Source: Leptospira alstonii serovar Sichuan str. 79601 (GTDB taxonomy: Bacteria > Spirochaetota > Leptospiria > Leptospirales > Leptospiraceae). From it: DNA of 31,023 nucleotides. The DNA is taken from positions 1 to 31,023 of the forward strand of contig NZ_ANIK01000017.1 of assembly GCF_000347175.1 (NCBI RefSeq), written 5' to 3'. Shown here piece by piece: positions 18,630 to 27,087 of this stretch; positions within the stretch are counted from its first letter, which is position 1, and every line of letters starts with the position of its first letter. The position numbers and the translations under genes are program-made. The notes below the pieces were generated by a model that worked only from the letters and a program-made list of their open reading frames with translations, did no database searches and was not told the DNA's origin.

Positions 18630-19397
18630 TTAGTTCAATTTCCACGGAGCTTTATTGTGAGTCCACAGCTCTTCCAATGTCTGTTTATCGCGAAGAGTAT
18701 CCATACACTGCCAATATCCTGCATGATGAAACGCCATCAGCTGCCCCGCTTTCGCCAAAGCCTCCAAAGGAGCCCGCTCCAACATCGTAGATTCATCTTG
18801 GATGTAATTTAAGACCTGCGGTTCGAAAACGAAAAAACCACCATTGATCCAACCCTCTTCCGCTTGCGGTTTTTCTTGGAATTGAGTTACCTGATTTCCC
18901 GAGATAGACAATTCACCGAATCGCACCGGCGGTCGAACCGCAGTAACGGTCGCCAGTTTTCCGTGAGATTTATGAAAATTGACTAACTTTTGAATGTCCA
19001 CGTTAGACACACCGTCTCCGTAAGTTACCATAAAAGTTTCTTTTGATAATTGATCCTTTAAACGTAACAATCTTCCGCCGGTCATTGTCAACGCGCCGGT
19101 GTCGATCAACTGTATCTTCCAATCTTCCGCCGTTGGATTAGAATAATTAACGTTGCCTGACTTCAAACTTACAGTAAGATCGCTCATTCTTGCGTGATAA
19201 TTGAGAAAGTAGTCTTTAATAACCTCTCCTTTATAACCGAGCGCTAATACGAAGTCTCCATACCCATAATATTCATAAATCTTCATTATATGCCAGAGCA
19301 TTGGCTTTCCAGCAATTTCCACCATCGGCTTCGGTTTTACCGTGGTCTCTTCGCTCAGGCGGGTTCCGAGTCCTCCGCAGAGTATTACTGTTTTCAT
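18630..19397 (-). CDS. rfbF: Glucose-1-phosphate cytidylyltransferase
   Basis: A 255-residue nucleotidyltransferase making CDP-glucose from CTP and glucose-1-phosphate. The signature CGGLGTRLSEET followed by KPKPMVEIAGKPMLWHIM (21-38), then GYKGEVIKDYF, YGDGVSNVDI and EKPQ...GWINGGFFV, match the RfbF/DdhA family closely and the length is typical. Its ATG overlaps the stop of the upstream large protein as TAATG, so translation is coupled. It heads the CDP-6-deoxyhexose branch. Confidence 0.95.
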   Translation of the reverse strand: MKTVILCGGLGTRLSEETTVKPKPMVEIAGKPMLWHIMKIYEYYGYGDFVLALGYKGEVIKDYFLNYHARMSDLTVSLKSGNVNYSNPTAEDWKIQLIDTGALTMTGGRLLRLKDQLSKETFMVTYGDGVSNVDIQKLVNFHKSHGKLATVTAVRPPVRFGELSISGNQVTQFQEKPQAEEGWINGGFFVFEPQVLNYIQDESTMLERAPLEALAKAGQLMAFHHAGYWQCMDTLRDKQTLEELWTHNKAPWKLN

Positions 19398-21277
19398 TAC
19401 AACGTGCCTTCCTGTTTTATCATAGATTCAATAAGTGTACACCACCTTGGAATGTCTTCTTCCAAATTGAAAAAAGTATCTAAATCGCCGGCACTCAATT
19501 TTTTTACGGACTCGAAAGCCTCTACCAACTCAGAAGCATTCGATACAAAAAAAACATTTCGTCTTCCGCGTAACGGACTCATATTCAAAGTTTCTCCATC
19601 CAAGAAAGATATTATTGGAAGTCCCACGCTATAAGCGTCTACTGCTGCTGAGGTAATATTGCTAGTATAAACAAAATCATACTGATCCAATACTGCAGCA
19701 AGAGGAGAATCAATTACGTTAAACTCGATATCCACATAGTCTTTTTTAGATATTGGACAAACCGGATGCGGTTTGACCGTAAAAGTACAGTTAGAACTCA
19801 TTTTAGAATATGCTTCAGAAAATACTTGCATCTGTTTGAATGTAGCTAGAGGAAGATAATCCCCTAGAATTAACATCCGGTATCCTTGAGAGTTTTTGAT
19901 TTCTTTATTTCCTTTTTTACGAGAGAGCTGATTCAAAAACATATACCTCAGTGCTTCCACATCCAAGATTCGCTCTGAAGGAAAATCGGATTCGAGTAGA
20001 GCCGACTTTGCCCCAGGACCATTGACCGCAACTTTATCCGGATATGGTAAAAAACAATTTGATTCTTTGTAATAGGAACGAGGATCGTAAAAATATCTCA
20101 AATCCCAATATCGAATCGTGGCGTGTGGCACGCCAAAAACATTTAGATTTTGTGCCTTCATTGCGTGAACCAACGCAATTTCCCAGGACTGATTTTCTTG
20201 AAGATAGAATACGGTTTTTGCTTCGGATAAATCCTTTGAGATTTGGTGGAAGAGATTGATGTAAAGGCAGTTCAGCATAGCCGCACGACCTCTTAAAGAA
20301 TCGATCAAATCCTCTTCATAAAGATATTGTAGATCGCCATTTTGATATTTAAAAAATCCCCTTATCTTTCGAATCCGAAAAGAGACAACGTTCATTTTTA
20401 AAAAATCAAAAATACTTTTCACTAAGACTTTTAGCGATAGATACTCTTCGATCAAAGAATGAAATTGATTTATTTCTGTATCATTGAAAGACTCAATTAA
20501 ATTTTTTGCGTCGGAGATCGTTGGCAACGCTTCGTAATCTACGAAAAAGTGAAACCAGCGAGTCAAAATGTTTTCCTTATTTAAGAAGGCCACGAGTTTT
20601 CCCCAGTAATCCGAAGAGAAAACACTTTGTTTCACCAGGTCTCGATCGAAGTTTAAAAAATAACTAAAAAAGACTAACTTTGAAGAACTCGTCTTTTTTG
20701 GTTTGGGAAAAAAGATCCATCTAACTATCGCAAAATGAAAAAGGAAAACAAACGACTGAAAGAATAAAGGTAAAAAACGACGAATTTTTTGAACGATGGA
20801 GACGTTCGTTTTTTTTTTGTCGACTTTGTATTTTATCTCTCGAGTCTTACAATACCGTTTTACAGATTTTGCAAGAACTAGACTTTCCGTAAAAAAACGT
20901 AAAAAGTCGATCTCTAACGGATTTAAAAAATCCAGAAGGGCGAAAAATTTGATCCGATTCGGAATCTCAGAGGATTTCCCATAATTATTTTCGACAAGTA
21001 AAGACATCCACCAAAAGCTAAGTCCTGGTCTGATTTCCAACCAATCCACAATCCTACGATTTTGAATCTTAGCTTCACCGAGTTCGTATGCAAGGGAAAG
21101 ATATTCCTTTCTATACAAGTCCGATTTCGATTCAATCAACCTCGGTAAAGAATGTATATTTAGATTCGCATCTTCGTAAAAGCTATTCCAAAGTAAAATG
21201 ATTCCATCGAACTTAGGAAAAGGCTCGTTGTTATCCCATATCAAAACAGAGACTTTAGAATTTTTTAGATCTGGCAT
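19397..21277 (-). CDS. Large surface-carbohydrate biosynthesis protein (TIGR04326-like), putative GT-B transferase
   Basis: A 626-residue protein resembling the leptospiral surface-carbohydrate family TIGR04326 (recalled, not searched). A hydrophobic stretch lies at about 168-190. The C-terminal half looks like a GT-B donor domain: LQENQSWEIALV (359-370), GVPHATI (382-388), KPHPVCP (502-508) and TSNITSAAVDAYSVGLPII (538-556). The KPHP plus Ser-rich block recalls the CMP-binding HP and S-motifs of bacterial polysialyl- and Kdo-transferases. It lies between the CMP-transferase module and the CDP branch, so I infer it may transfer the CMP-activated product. The N-terminal half is not recognised. 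Confidence 0.75.
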   Translation of the reverse strand: MPDLKNSKVSVLIWDNNEPFPKFDGIILLWNSFYEDANLNIHSLPRLIESKSDLYRKEYLSLAYELGEAKIQNRRIVDWLEIRPGLSFWWMSLLVENNYGKSSEIPNRIKFFALLDFLNPLEIDFLRFFTESLVLAKSVKRYCKTREIKYKVDKKKTNVSIVQKIRRFLPLFFQSFVFLFHFAIVRWIFFPKPKKTSSSKLVFFSYFLNFDRDLVKQSVFSSDYWGKLVAFLNKENILTRWFHFFVDYEALPTISDAKNLIESFNDTEINQFHSLIEEYLSLKVLVKSIFDFLKMNVVSFRIRKIRGFFKYQNGDLQYLYEEDLIDSLRGRAAMLNCLYINLFHQISKDLSEAKTVFYLQENQSWEIALVHAMKAQNLNVFGVPHATIRYWDLRYFYDPRSYYKESNCFLPYPDKVAVNGPGAKSALLESDFPSERILDVEALRYMFLNQLSRKKGNKEIKNSQGYRMLILGDYLPLATFKQMQVFSEAYSKMSSNCTFTVKPHPVCPISKKDYVDIEFNVIDSPLAAVLDQYDFVYTSNITSAAVDAYSVGLPIISFLDGETLNMSPLRGRRNVFFVSNASELVEAFESVKKLSAGDLDTFFNLEEDIPRWCTLIESMIKQEGTL

Positions 21278-21287
21278 ATAAGAATAT

Positions 21288-22280
21288 CTAAACTTGATTT
21301 AAATATTCGTCTTCCGGGACTTCGTTGCGAAGAGGTTCTCCTTTAAAAAATCGGATAATTTCTTCGGCGGCTCCTCTTTCCATTAAAAGTCTACAATCAT
21401 AAGAACAAGAACCCATATGTTGTGTCAACAAAGCGTTCTCTAATTCACGCAAGTTACCTTTATAAGGTTCTTCCTCAAATACGTCGATGGCAGCGCCGCC
21501 AATCGATTCATTTTTTAATGCCTCGTAGAGAGCGGCTTCATTGACAATCCCGCCCCTCGCCGTATTGATCAAAAAAGAATCCTTTTTAAAAGTCTTTAAT
21601 TCTTTTGAATCGATTAGATTTTTTGTATATTTCGTAAGAGGAATGTGAAGAGATACAACATCGGAGTTAGCATAAATCTCATCTTTTTCCACAAAGAAAA
21701 ACGGAATTCCGAGCGGGCTTAAAATGCGTTCCACTTCCGTGGATTTGTCAATGAGATCATTGATTAGGATTTTCTTAGGGCTAAAGCTCGAAAGAATTTT
21801 TAGAACATTCATTCCGACCCTTCCCAATCCAATCAAACCGACTACACTCTCACCCAATCTTTTTCCAGTAAACCTTGACCAATTTCCTTTTCTCAATTCA
21901 CGATCCGCATTCGGAATATAGCGAGTAATCGAAACCATTAAGCCGATCGTCAACTCAACAACCGCTTTCGTTACCGCATCGGGAGTATAGGAAACCCGAA
22001 TCTTTCTTTCTTTGCAAAGAGAAAGTGGTACGGAATCCAATCCAATTCCAACTCTTGAAATAAACTTCAAACCTGGGTTTGCCTCAATCAAAGGAGTTAA
22101 GTCCTCTGTTCCGGCGATGATTCCGTCCACGTCTTTCGCAATTTCAGCAACTTCCGTAGATTTCAATTTTCTTTTCAGAGGATTGGTAGTGATCTCCCAA
22201 CCGGTTTGATTCAATAAATCCAACGGTTCTGAGTCATGGTTTCCAAAAGGATACGTGGAAATAAAAATTTTCTTTTTCAT
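21288..22280 (-). CDS. D-isomer-specific 2-hydroxyacid dehydrogenase (phosphoglycerate dehydrogenase-like)
   Basis: A 330-residue NAD-dependent dehydrogenase. The Rossmann motif is GLGRVG (151-156) with an acidic D175 at the end of the second strand, favouring NAD. The catalytic set is visible: R242 in NTARGG, the acidic FEEEP (268-272) and H288 in TQHMGS. It interconverts a 2-keto acid and a D-2-hydroxy acid. It lacks the ACT regulatory domain of SerA, so a role in serine synthesis is unlikely. It sits between the DHQ-synthase-like gene (five bases upstream) and the large transferase, consistent with a step on a 2-oxo acid intermediate of the module. Confidence 0.9.
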   Translation of the reverse strand: MKKKIFISTYPFGNHDSEPLDLLNQTGWEITTNPLKRKLKSTEVAEIAKDVDGIIAGTEDLTPLIEANPGLKFISRVGIGLDSVPLSLCKERKIRVSYTPDAVTKAVVELTIGLMVSITRYIPNADRELRKGNWSRFTGKRLGESVVGLIGLGRVGMNVLKILSSFSPKKILINDLIDKSTEVERILSPLGIPFFFVEKDEIYANSDVVSLHIPLTKYTKNLIDSKELKTFKKDSFLINTARGGIVNEAALYEALKNESIGGAAIDVFEEEPYKGNLRELENALLTQHMGSCSYDCRLLMERGAAEEIIRFFKGEPLRNEVPEDEYLNQV

Positions 22281-22285
22281 CTAAA

Positions 22286-23359
22286 TTATCTGATATACTC
22301 TTTGGAAAAATATTCTAAGATTAAGTTTCTATTTTCCGAATTCAATTCCATTTCATAAACTTCCAACTTTCCCATACCTCTACTCAAGATACAGGTTAAA
22401 TTGGCATTCACATTCTTTTTATCTTTTTGAAGAAGGTTACAATACTCATCGATTGAAAAATTCGAAAACTGAAAGTCTGGAAAATTTGCTTTTAATAAAG
22501 TTCTCATCAATCGATAGTCTGTCTCTGTAGCCAAACCAAATCGATAGGAAAGAAAATTTGCAAGGTCCATCCCGATGGTAACCGCCTGTCCGTGATTGAT
22601 CCCGTAGTTGGTCAAAGCCTCGATGGCGTGGCCAAAAGTGTGCCCGTAATTAAACTTACGCCTTTCTCCTCGATCAAATTCGTCGATTTCAATCACTTTC
22701 TTTTTAATAGAAAGGCTTTCGTAGATAAAACGAACCAGGTTGCTACGATTCGAAAAAATCTCCTGTCTTTTAGAATGTAAATCTTCAGCTAAATTAGAGG
22801 CACTGTGCAAATAATAATGGTACATTTCGCCGATTCCGGACTTGATATCGTCTTCGGTTAGAGAGTTCAGAAAAACGGGATCTATATAAATCTTATCGGG
22901 CGGATTAAACGTTCCGATCAAATTTTTAACATTCTGAAAATTGATCGAAGATTTTCCTCCGATACAACTATCGGCTTGAGCAAGTAAGGTGGTCGGTATA
23001 AAAATCCAAGGAACTCCTCTAAATAAAATAGACGCAGTAAAACAAACTATGTCTTGGGTAATGCCACCGCCAATCGCTACAACCTTACTGTTCCTTTTTA
23101 TCCCATTCGCAACCAAACTCTCAATCAACTTTTGTGAAGATTCGATATTTTTATTTTGTTCTTCCGCCTCGATTAAGAACATTTTTTTGCCGATGACGGT
23201 TGAATCGATTCGATCCTTCAGATATAAGGAATATATTTTGCTGTCTACGGCAAAAAAAGCCGCCTCTTCGAGAAGACCGCGTAAGACATCGTAGATGTTG
23301 TTTGTAAATAAGACTTCGTAATTCTTATGAGATGATTTGATTCGGATTGTTTCAGACAT
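22286..23359 (-). CDS. 3-Dehydroquinate synthase-like protein (sugar-phosphate cyclase superfamily)
   Basis: A 357-residue protein of the AroB fold. It has GGG (97-99) with D103 for NAD, PTTLLAQADSCIGGKSSIN (122-140), KNLIG (145-149), the metal ligands E178, H240 and H256, and NYGHTFGHAIE (237-247). In dehydroquinate synthases the block after the Glu reads E-V-x-K-Y. Here it reads E178-M-Y-H181, so a substrate-contacting Lys is His. Together with its place in a sugar cluster this argues against AroB and for another cyclase or dehydrogenase on a phosphorylated sugar. The last eight bases of the upstream SDR gene overlap its start. Confidence 0.88.
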   Translation of the reverse strand: MSETIRIKSSHKNYEVLFTNNIYDVLRGLLEEAAFFAVDSKIYSLYLKDRIDSTVIGKKMFLIEAEEQNKNIESSQKLIESLVANGIKRNSKVVAIGGGITQDIVCFTASILFRGVPWIFIPTTLLAQADSCIGGKSSINFQNVKNLIGTFNPPDKIYIDPVFLNSLTEDDIKSGIGEMYHYYLHSASNLAEDLHSKRQEIFSNRSNLVRFIYESLSIKKKVIEIDEFDRGERRKFNYGHTFGHAIEALTNYGINHGQAVTIGMDLANFLSYRFGLATETDYRLMRTLLKANFPDFQFSNFSIDEYCNLLQKDKKNVNANLTCILSRGMGKLEVYEMELNSENRNLILEYFSKEYIR

Positions 23360-24083
23360 TTACAAACCCTCCGTCTACTGTGATGTTCTGACCGGTCAGA
23401 TATGTATTCAAGTCGCTACTTAAAAATAAAACTACCTTTGCGATTTCTTCCGGTTTCGCCAATCTTCCGATGGGAATCTGAGCTTCTAACTGCTTCATTT
23501 CAGATTCACTGAGATTTTTTTTCGTCAAGTCCGTCATCACAAAACCGGGAGAAACGGTATTTACTAATACATTATACTTTGCTAATTCGATTGAAGTCGA
23601 AACGGTCAAACCACGAATTGCGTATTTTGTCATAGTATAAATGCTTCGTTTTTCCCTGCTTACCGAACCGAAAATGGAAGCGATATTTACAATCCTTCCA
23701 TATACATTCTTTTTCATTATTTTCGATACAGCTCTTGTTATAAAAAATGGAGCGTTCACGTTCACATTCTGCATATCGTCCCAGTCTTTATCCAACGTAT
23801 TTTCGATAAAATTAATTCGATTGATTCCGGCATTATTGACACAGACGTCAAGCCTCTCCAAACTTTCTAAATATTTGATAAAACGATTTAGACTCTCCCT
23901 CTTCTGAAAATCAACGGATTGATAGGTTAAGTTCGGATGTCTAAAATCGTCAGCCGGTTCGGAAGCAGTACCGGTAACGATCACGTTTCCGCCTAAATCC
24001 AGAAATTCGATCGCGATTTGCTTTCCAATTCCCCTCGTTCCTCCCGTCACAAGAATTAGCTTATTTTTAAATAGAATTTGCAT
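23352..24083 (-). CDS. Classical SDR oxidoreductase (FabG-like)
   Basis: A 243-residue short-chain dehydrogenase. It has TGGTRGIG (13-20), NNAG (83-86) and the Ser136-Tyr149-Lys153 catalytic set in NIASIFG and YTMTK, followed by NTVSPGFVMTD and the C-terminal GQNITVDGG. The family oxidises or reduces hydroxyl/keto groups with NAD(P). It is FabG-like in sequence, but the lipid role is unlikely because it is embedded in a sugar module and overlaps the DHQ-synthase-like gene by eight bases. I infer a redox step on the module's sugar or cyclitol. Confidence 0.9.
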   Translation of the reverse strand: MQILFKNKLILVTGGTRGIGKQIAIEFLDLGGNVIVTGTASEPADDFRHPNLTYQSVDFQKRESLNRFIKYLESLERLDVCVNNAGINRINFIENTLDKDWDDMQNVNVNAPFFITRAVSKIMKKNVYGRIVNIASIFGSVSREKRSIYTMTKYAIRGLTVSTSIELAKYNVLVNTVSPGFVMTDLTKKNLSESEMKQLEAQIPIGRLAKPEEIAKVVLFLSSDLNTYLTGQNITVDGGFVNV

Positions 24084-24106
24084 CGTTTATCACGGAGCGA
24101 ATAGAA

Positions 24107-25150
24107 TCATTTATGATCGGGGTTGGGAATGGAATAATTTTTTCTCCATTCCGGATCGGCATAATAAATCCGATATACCAATCTCATAGTTTGGTATGCT
24201 TCTTGATAAGAGCCGCTTTTAATTTCTTTGTTTTGTAAAACTGCATCTGCAAAGTAGGAAATTTCTTCGTCCCAAGATAAATCCTTATTGTAACGAGTTG
24301 TTTGCTCAATCGGATCCCCGTTATCGTTATCCGGATCGGCGGTTACGATCGTCATAGTTTCCGCTCCGTAACTTTTCGAACCGGAAAGAATTCCGCCCAA
24401 GATGATACTTCCCCGTTCCAGATTGATATCCAGATTAAAACGGTGTCTCCACTGTGTAGCGGAGGAATTCAACATTCCCACGATTCCATCAGACGTTCTC
24501 ATGATAGCGTAAGCGTTATCCTCTACGTCGTATCTCCAAAAGTTATTCGAAATAAAACTATGAACGTCTATAAAATCACCCGCAAATAATCTCATCAAAT
24601 CGACGATATGAATCCCTTGGTCTAATAGAACTCCACCGCCCGCAATCTCTCTCTTTGTTCTCCAATCCGGTTGGTTGAACGTAATCAATTTCGATTTACC
24701 ATAAACTCCCCGTAGATTGATGATTCTTCCCAATTTTCCGGAAGCAATGATTTGCAAGGCTTCTTTAACGGATTCATGATATCTGTGATTGAAACCATAC
24801 ATAAGCTTGAGTACTGGATTTTTTTCAGCGACAAGAATCACCCTTTCAATGTCGTTCATGTTTCTTCCCGGCGGTTTTTCACAAAACACATTCAGCCCTC
24901 GGTTCAAACCAGCGATCGTAGCGTCGGGTGCGATATCATTCGTCAGACAAACAAGAAGAACATCCAATTCTTCTTTGAGAAGACGATTGTAATCGAAATA
25001 ATAACGAACCTGGTCCGGGAACTGACCTTCTTCCTTAAAATTCTTATCACATACAGCCACGACTTTCATATGCGGATGACGATCGATACAATCCTTCCGT
25101 CTTTTACCGACTACACCATAGCCTGCGATCCCTACTCTCAATTCTTTCAT
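24107..25150 (-). CDS. Gfo/Idh/MocA-family oxidoreductase (first copy)
   Basis: A 347-residue NAD(P)-dependent sugar or cyclitol oxidoreductase. The N-terminal Rossmann motif is GIAGYGVVGKRR (7-18). The family EKP motif is EKPP (91-94, K92), and the substrate-domain helix motif is GGGVLLDQGIHIVDLM with the conserved His. A myo-inositol-2-dehydrogenase-like or WlbA-like reaction (ring hydroxyl oxidation) is typical. It is flanked by the CMP-transferase (23-base gap) and the SDR gene. It differs clearly from the second copy at 25969-27087, so it is not a recent duplicate. Confidence 0.9.
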   Translation of the reverse strand: MKELRVGIAGYGVVGKRRKDCIDRHPHMKVVAVCDKNFKEEGQFPDQVRYYFDYNRLLKEELDVLLVCLTNDIAPDATIAGLNRGLNVFCEKPPGRNMNDIERVILVAEKNPVLKLMYGFNHRYHESVKEALQIIASGKLGRIINLRGVYGKSKLITFNQPDWRTKREIAGGGVLLDQGIHIVDLMRLFAGDFIDVHSFISNNFWRYDVEDNAYAIMRTSDGIVGMLNSSATQWRHRFNLDINLERGSIILGGILSGSKSYGAETMTIVTADPDNDNGDPIEQTTRYNKDLSWDEEISYFADAVLQNKEIKSGSYQEAYQTMRLVYRIYYADPEWRKNYSIPNPDHK

Positions 25151-25173
25151 GTGATTTAAGTCTTTAAAGACAA

Positions 25174-25941
25174 TCAGTAAAGGTTAAAATATTTATCTTT
25201 TTGAATATGATTTTCGACTAGACCAATATCAGAAGGGCTATCTACCGAATAGGATTGAACATACGGATAAGGCGCGATGTACTGAGTAAAGTCCATATCC
25301 AGAATTCGATTGCTATCGCAAGCTTCCAACTGTTCCAGTCTTGTTTCGGGATGTTTCGTAAATTCTTGTAGATATTTCCAGCGGAAGGCAAAAATTCCGT
25401 AAATTCTACGAGCCCCTAATTCCGGCGAAAAATTACCCTTACAATAAGGTAAAGGCATCCTGGAAGTATATAAAACCTCTCCTTTGGCATTGTGGATAAT
25501 TTTAACAGTATCCGGATTTCTCCAAATTTCCTCTTCCGTTATGTGCATCGCGAGCACAGTAGCTGGTATGGACTTATTATTTTTCAAAGGAGCAATAACC
25601 GCATCCATCATGTCCGGTGCAAGCATCGGTTCATCTCCTTGAACACAGACGACGATATCCTCATCCTCTAACTTTCGCGCGAACATAGTCCCCGCTTCGG
25701 CGACGCGATCCAATGCTCTCGTATGGTGGGAGCCTGTCATAAAGACGGGGAAACTTTTACTCTTTGCAAAGTTAGAAATTTCAGCATCACAGGTCGCAAT
25801 CACAAGTTCATCCCAACCCTGGTACAACTTTGCTCTGTGAAATACGTGTTCCACCATCGGTCTTCCCAAAATGGGGAACATAGGCTTTCCCGGAAATCGA
25901 GATGCGGCCATTCTAGCAGGTATAATTCCAATTGTTCTCAT
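25174..25941 (-). CDS. KdsB-like CMP-sugar acid cytidylyltransferase
   Basis: A 255-residue nucleotidyltransferase that would activate a 2-keto-3-deoxy acid-like sugar as CMP. It has IIPARMAASRFPGKP (6-20), VQGDEP (100-105, metal ligand D103) and SVDSPSDI (232-239, D234). True KdsB has HQSGT(E/D)R, while this protein has HHTRALDR (72-79). The LRHLGIYGYR block of E. coli KdsB reads RRIYGIFAFR (178-187), losing the His. These differences suggest a modified substrate rather than plain Kdo. Neighbouring oxidoreductases and the aminotransferase support a dedicated pathway; lipid A-core kdsB is likely elsewhere. Confidence 0.88.
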   Translation of the reverse strand: MRTIGIIPARMAASRFPGKPMFPILGRPMVEHVFHRAKLYQGWDELVIATCDAEISNFAKSKSFPVFMTGSHHTRALDRVAEAGTMFARKLEDEDIVVCVQGDEPMLAPDMMDAVIAPLKNNKSIPATVLAMHITEEEIWRNPDTVKIIHNAKGEVLYTSRMPLPYCKGNFSPELGARRIYGIFAFRWKYLQEFTKHPETRLEQLEACDSNRILDMDFTQYIAPYPYVQSYSVDSPSDIGLVENHIQKDKYFNLY

Positions 25942-25968
25942 TCTACGATCCTAAAATTTCCAAATATT

Positions 25969-27087
25969 TTAATTTACTAAAGCGGGAGTACGATACAGAT
26001 TTGCAAGCTCCTCGTTCGCAATTCCTAGACGATTGCTTTCACTCGATTCATCCGCTCTAACCCAACCTCTTCTTTCATCCGCCAAGTAGAATGCGTTTAA
26101 TAATTGAATGGTAGACTTTGCATCTTCATAACTCACGGAAAAAGGTATACCCTTCTGATAGAAGTTAACGATCTCTTGATATAATTTCCCATGTCCCTTT
26201 CCATAGACATTTCCTGAGAAATCTTCAGAATTCTGAGAACAAGCGGAAGGATCCGGTGTATAAATCTGAAGTTCGTTTACGGCAATTCCGCCGATTTGCG
26301 CTAAACCGTTTTCACAGACAATGGACAAACTGGCTTCAAAATCAATCGGTCTTGCAGCCGTGGTCACTTCCAGCGAACCCAGAGCACCATTGTTAAAAAG
26401 CACCGAAGCGACCGCTGTATCCTCTACTTCAATGTTCGCGCCCATCGTTTTCATTTTTGAACAAACTTCATTTACATTTCCACCGAAGTAACGCATCAGA
26501 TCGATATGATGAATCCCTTGGTTCGTCAGACAACCTCCGTCCATAGCAAAGGTTCCTCTCCAAGCGGCGAGGTCATAATAATGCTGAGGACGACACCAAC
26601 GAACACGAACTGAGACGATTCTTATTTTTCCCAATTCTCCGGACAACAATCCTTTCTTTACCTTCTGGACTGCGAGATTGTGTCGATTTTGAAAAACCGG
26701 GAATATACTCAACCCTTTCTGCTTAGCCGTTTCAAAAACATTATCGAGCTGAGAAGGTTTCATAAAAGTCGGTTTCTCTACAATCAGATTCTTATTATAT
26801 TTTTCTAATATTTCTAAAGCATGCTCATAGTGCATTCCTGAAGGAGTAATTACGGCGACGGTATTTATCTCCGGATTTTCGATGAGCATTTTATTATAAT
26901 TTGTATAAGCTTTCGCTCCGTATTGATCCCGATAAGCGTTCGCTTTCTTTTCGTCCAAATCACAAACCGCAACCAATTCCGCACCTTCACTTTCAATAAC
27001 GGATTTGCAATGATGTCCAGATACCCGACCGCATCCGATGATCGCCACCTTTGCATTCTTTTGATTCGAAATATTTCTTTTATCCAT
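25969..27087 (-). CDS. Gfo/Idh/MocA-family oxidoreductase (second copy)
   Basis: A 372-residue NAD(P)-dependent oxidoreductase. The Rossmann motif is GCGRVSGHH (18-26), the EKP motif is EKPT (104-107, K105), and the substrate domain has GGCLTNQGIHHIDLMRYFGG. The N-terminus resembles WlbA/WbpB-type sugar dehydrogenases that oxidise a ring hydroxyl before transamination. The aminotransferase gene directly upstream overlaps its start by eight bases, which fits such an oxidation-transamination pair. The exact substrate is unknown. Confidence 0.9.
   Translation of the reverse strand: MDKRNISNQKNAKVAIIGCGRVSGHHCKSVIESEGAELVAVCDLDEKKANAYRDQYGAKAYTNYNKMLIENPEINTVAVITPSGMHYEHALEILEKYNKNLIVEKPTFMKPSQLDNVFETAKQKGLSIFPVFQNRHNLAVQKVKKGLLSGELGKIRIVSVRVRWCRPQHYYDLAAWRGTFAMDGGCLTNQGIHHIDLMRYFGGNVNEVCSKMKTMGANIEVEDTAVASVLFNNGALGSLEVTTAARPIDFEASLSIVCENGLAQIGGIAVNELQIYTPDPSACSQNSEDFSGNVYGKGHGKLYQEIVNFYQKGIPFSVSYEDAKSTIQLLNAFYLADERRGWVRADESSESNRLGIANEELANLYRTPALVN

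Noticed and set aside
21288..22280. serA (serine biosynthesis)
   Set aside because: There is no ACT domain, and the context is O-antigen genes.
22286..23359. Housekeeping aroB
   Set aside because: It sits deep in a sugar cluster with no aro genes and has His at the conserved Lys position.
25174..25941. Housekeeping kdsB for lipid A-core Kdo
   Set aside because: Two substrate-pocket motifs differ from KdsB and the neighbours form a dedicated pathway, though only a genome check would exclude it.
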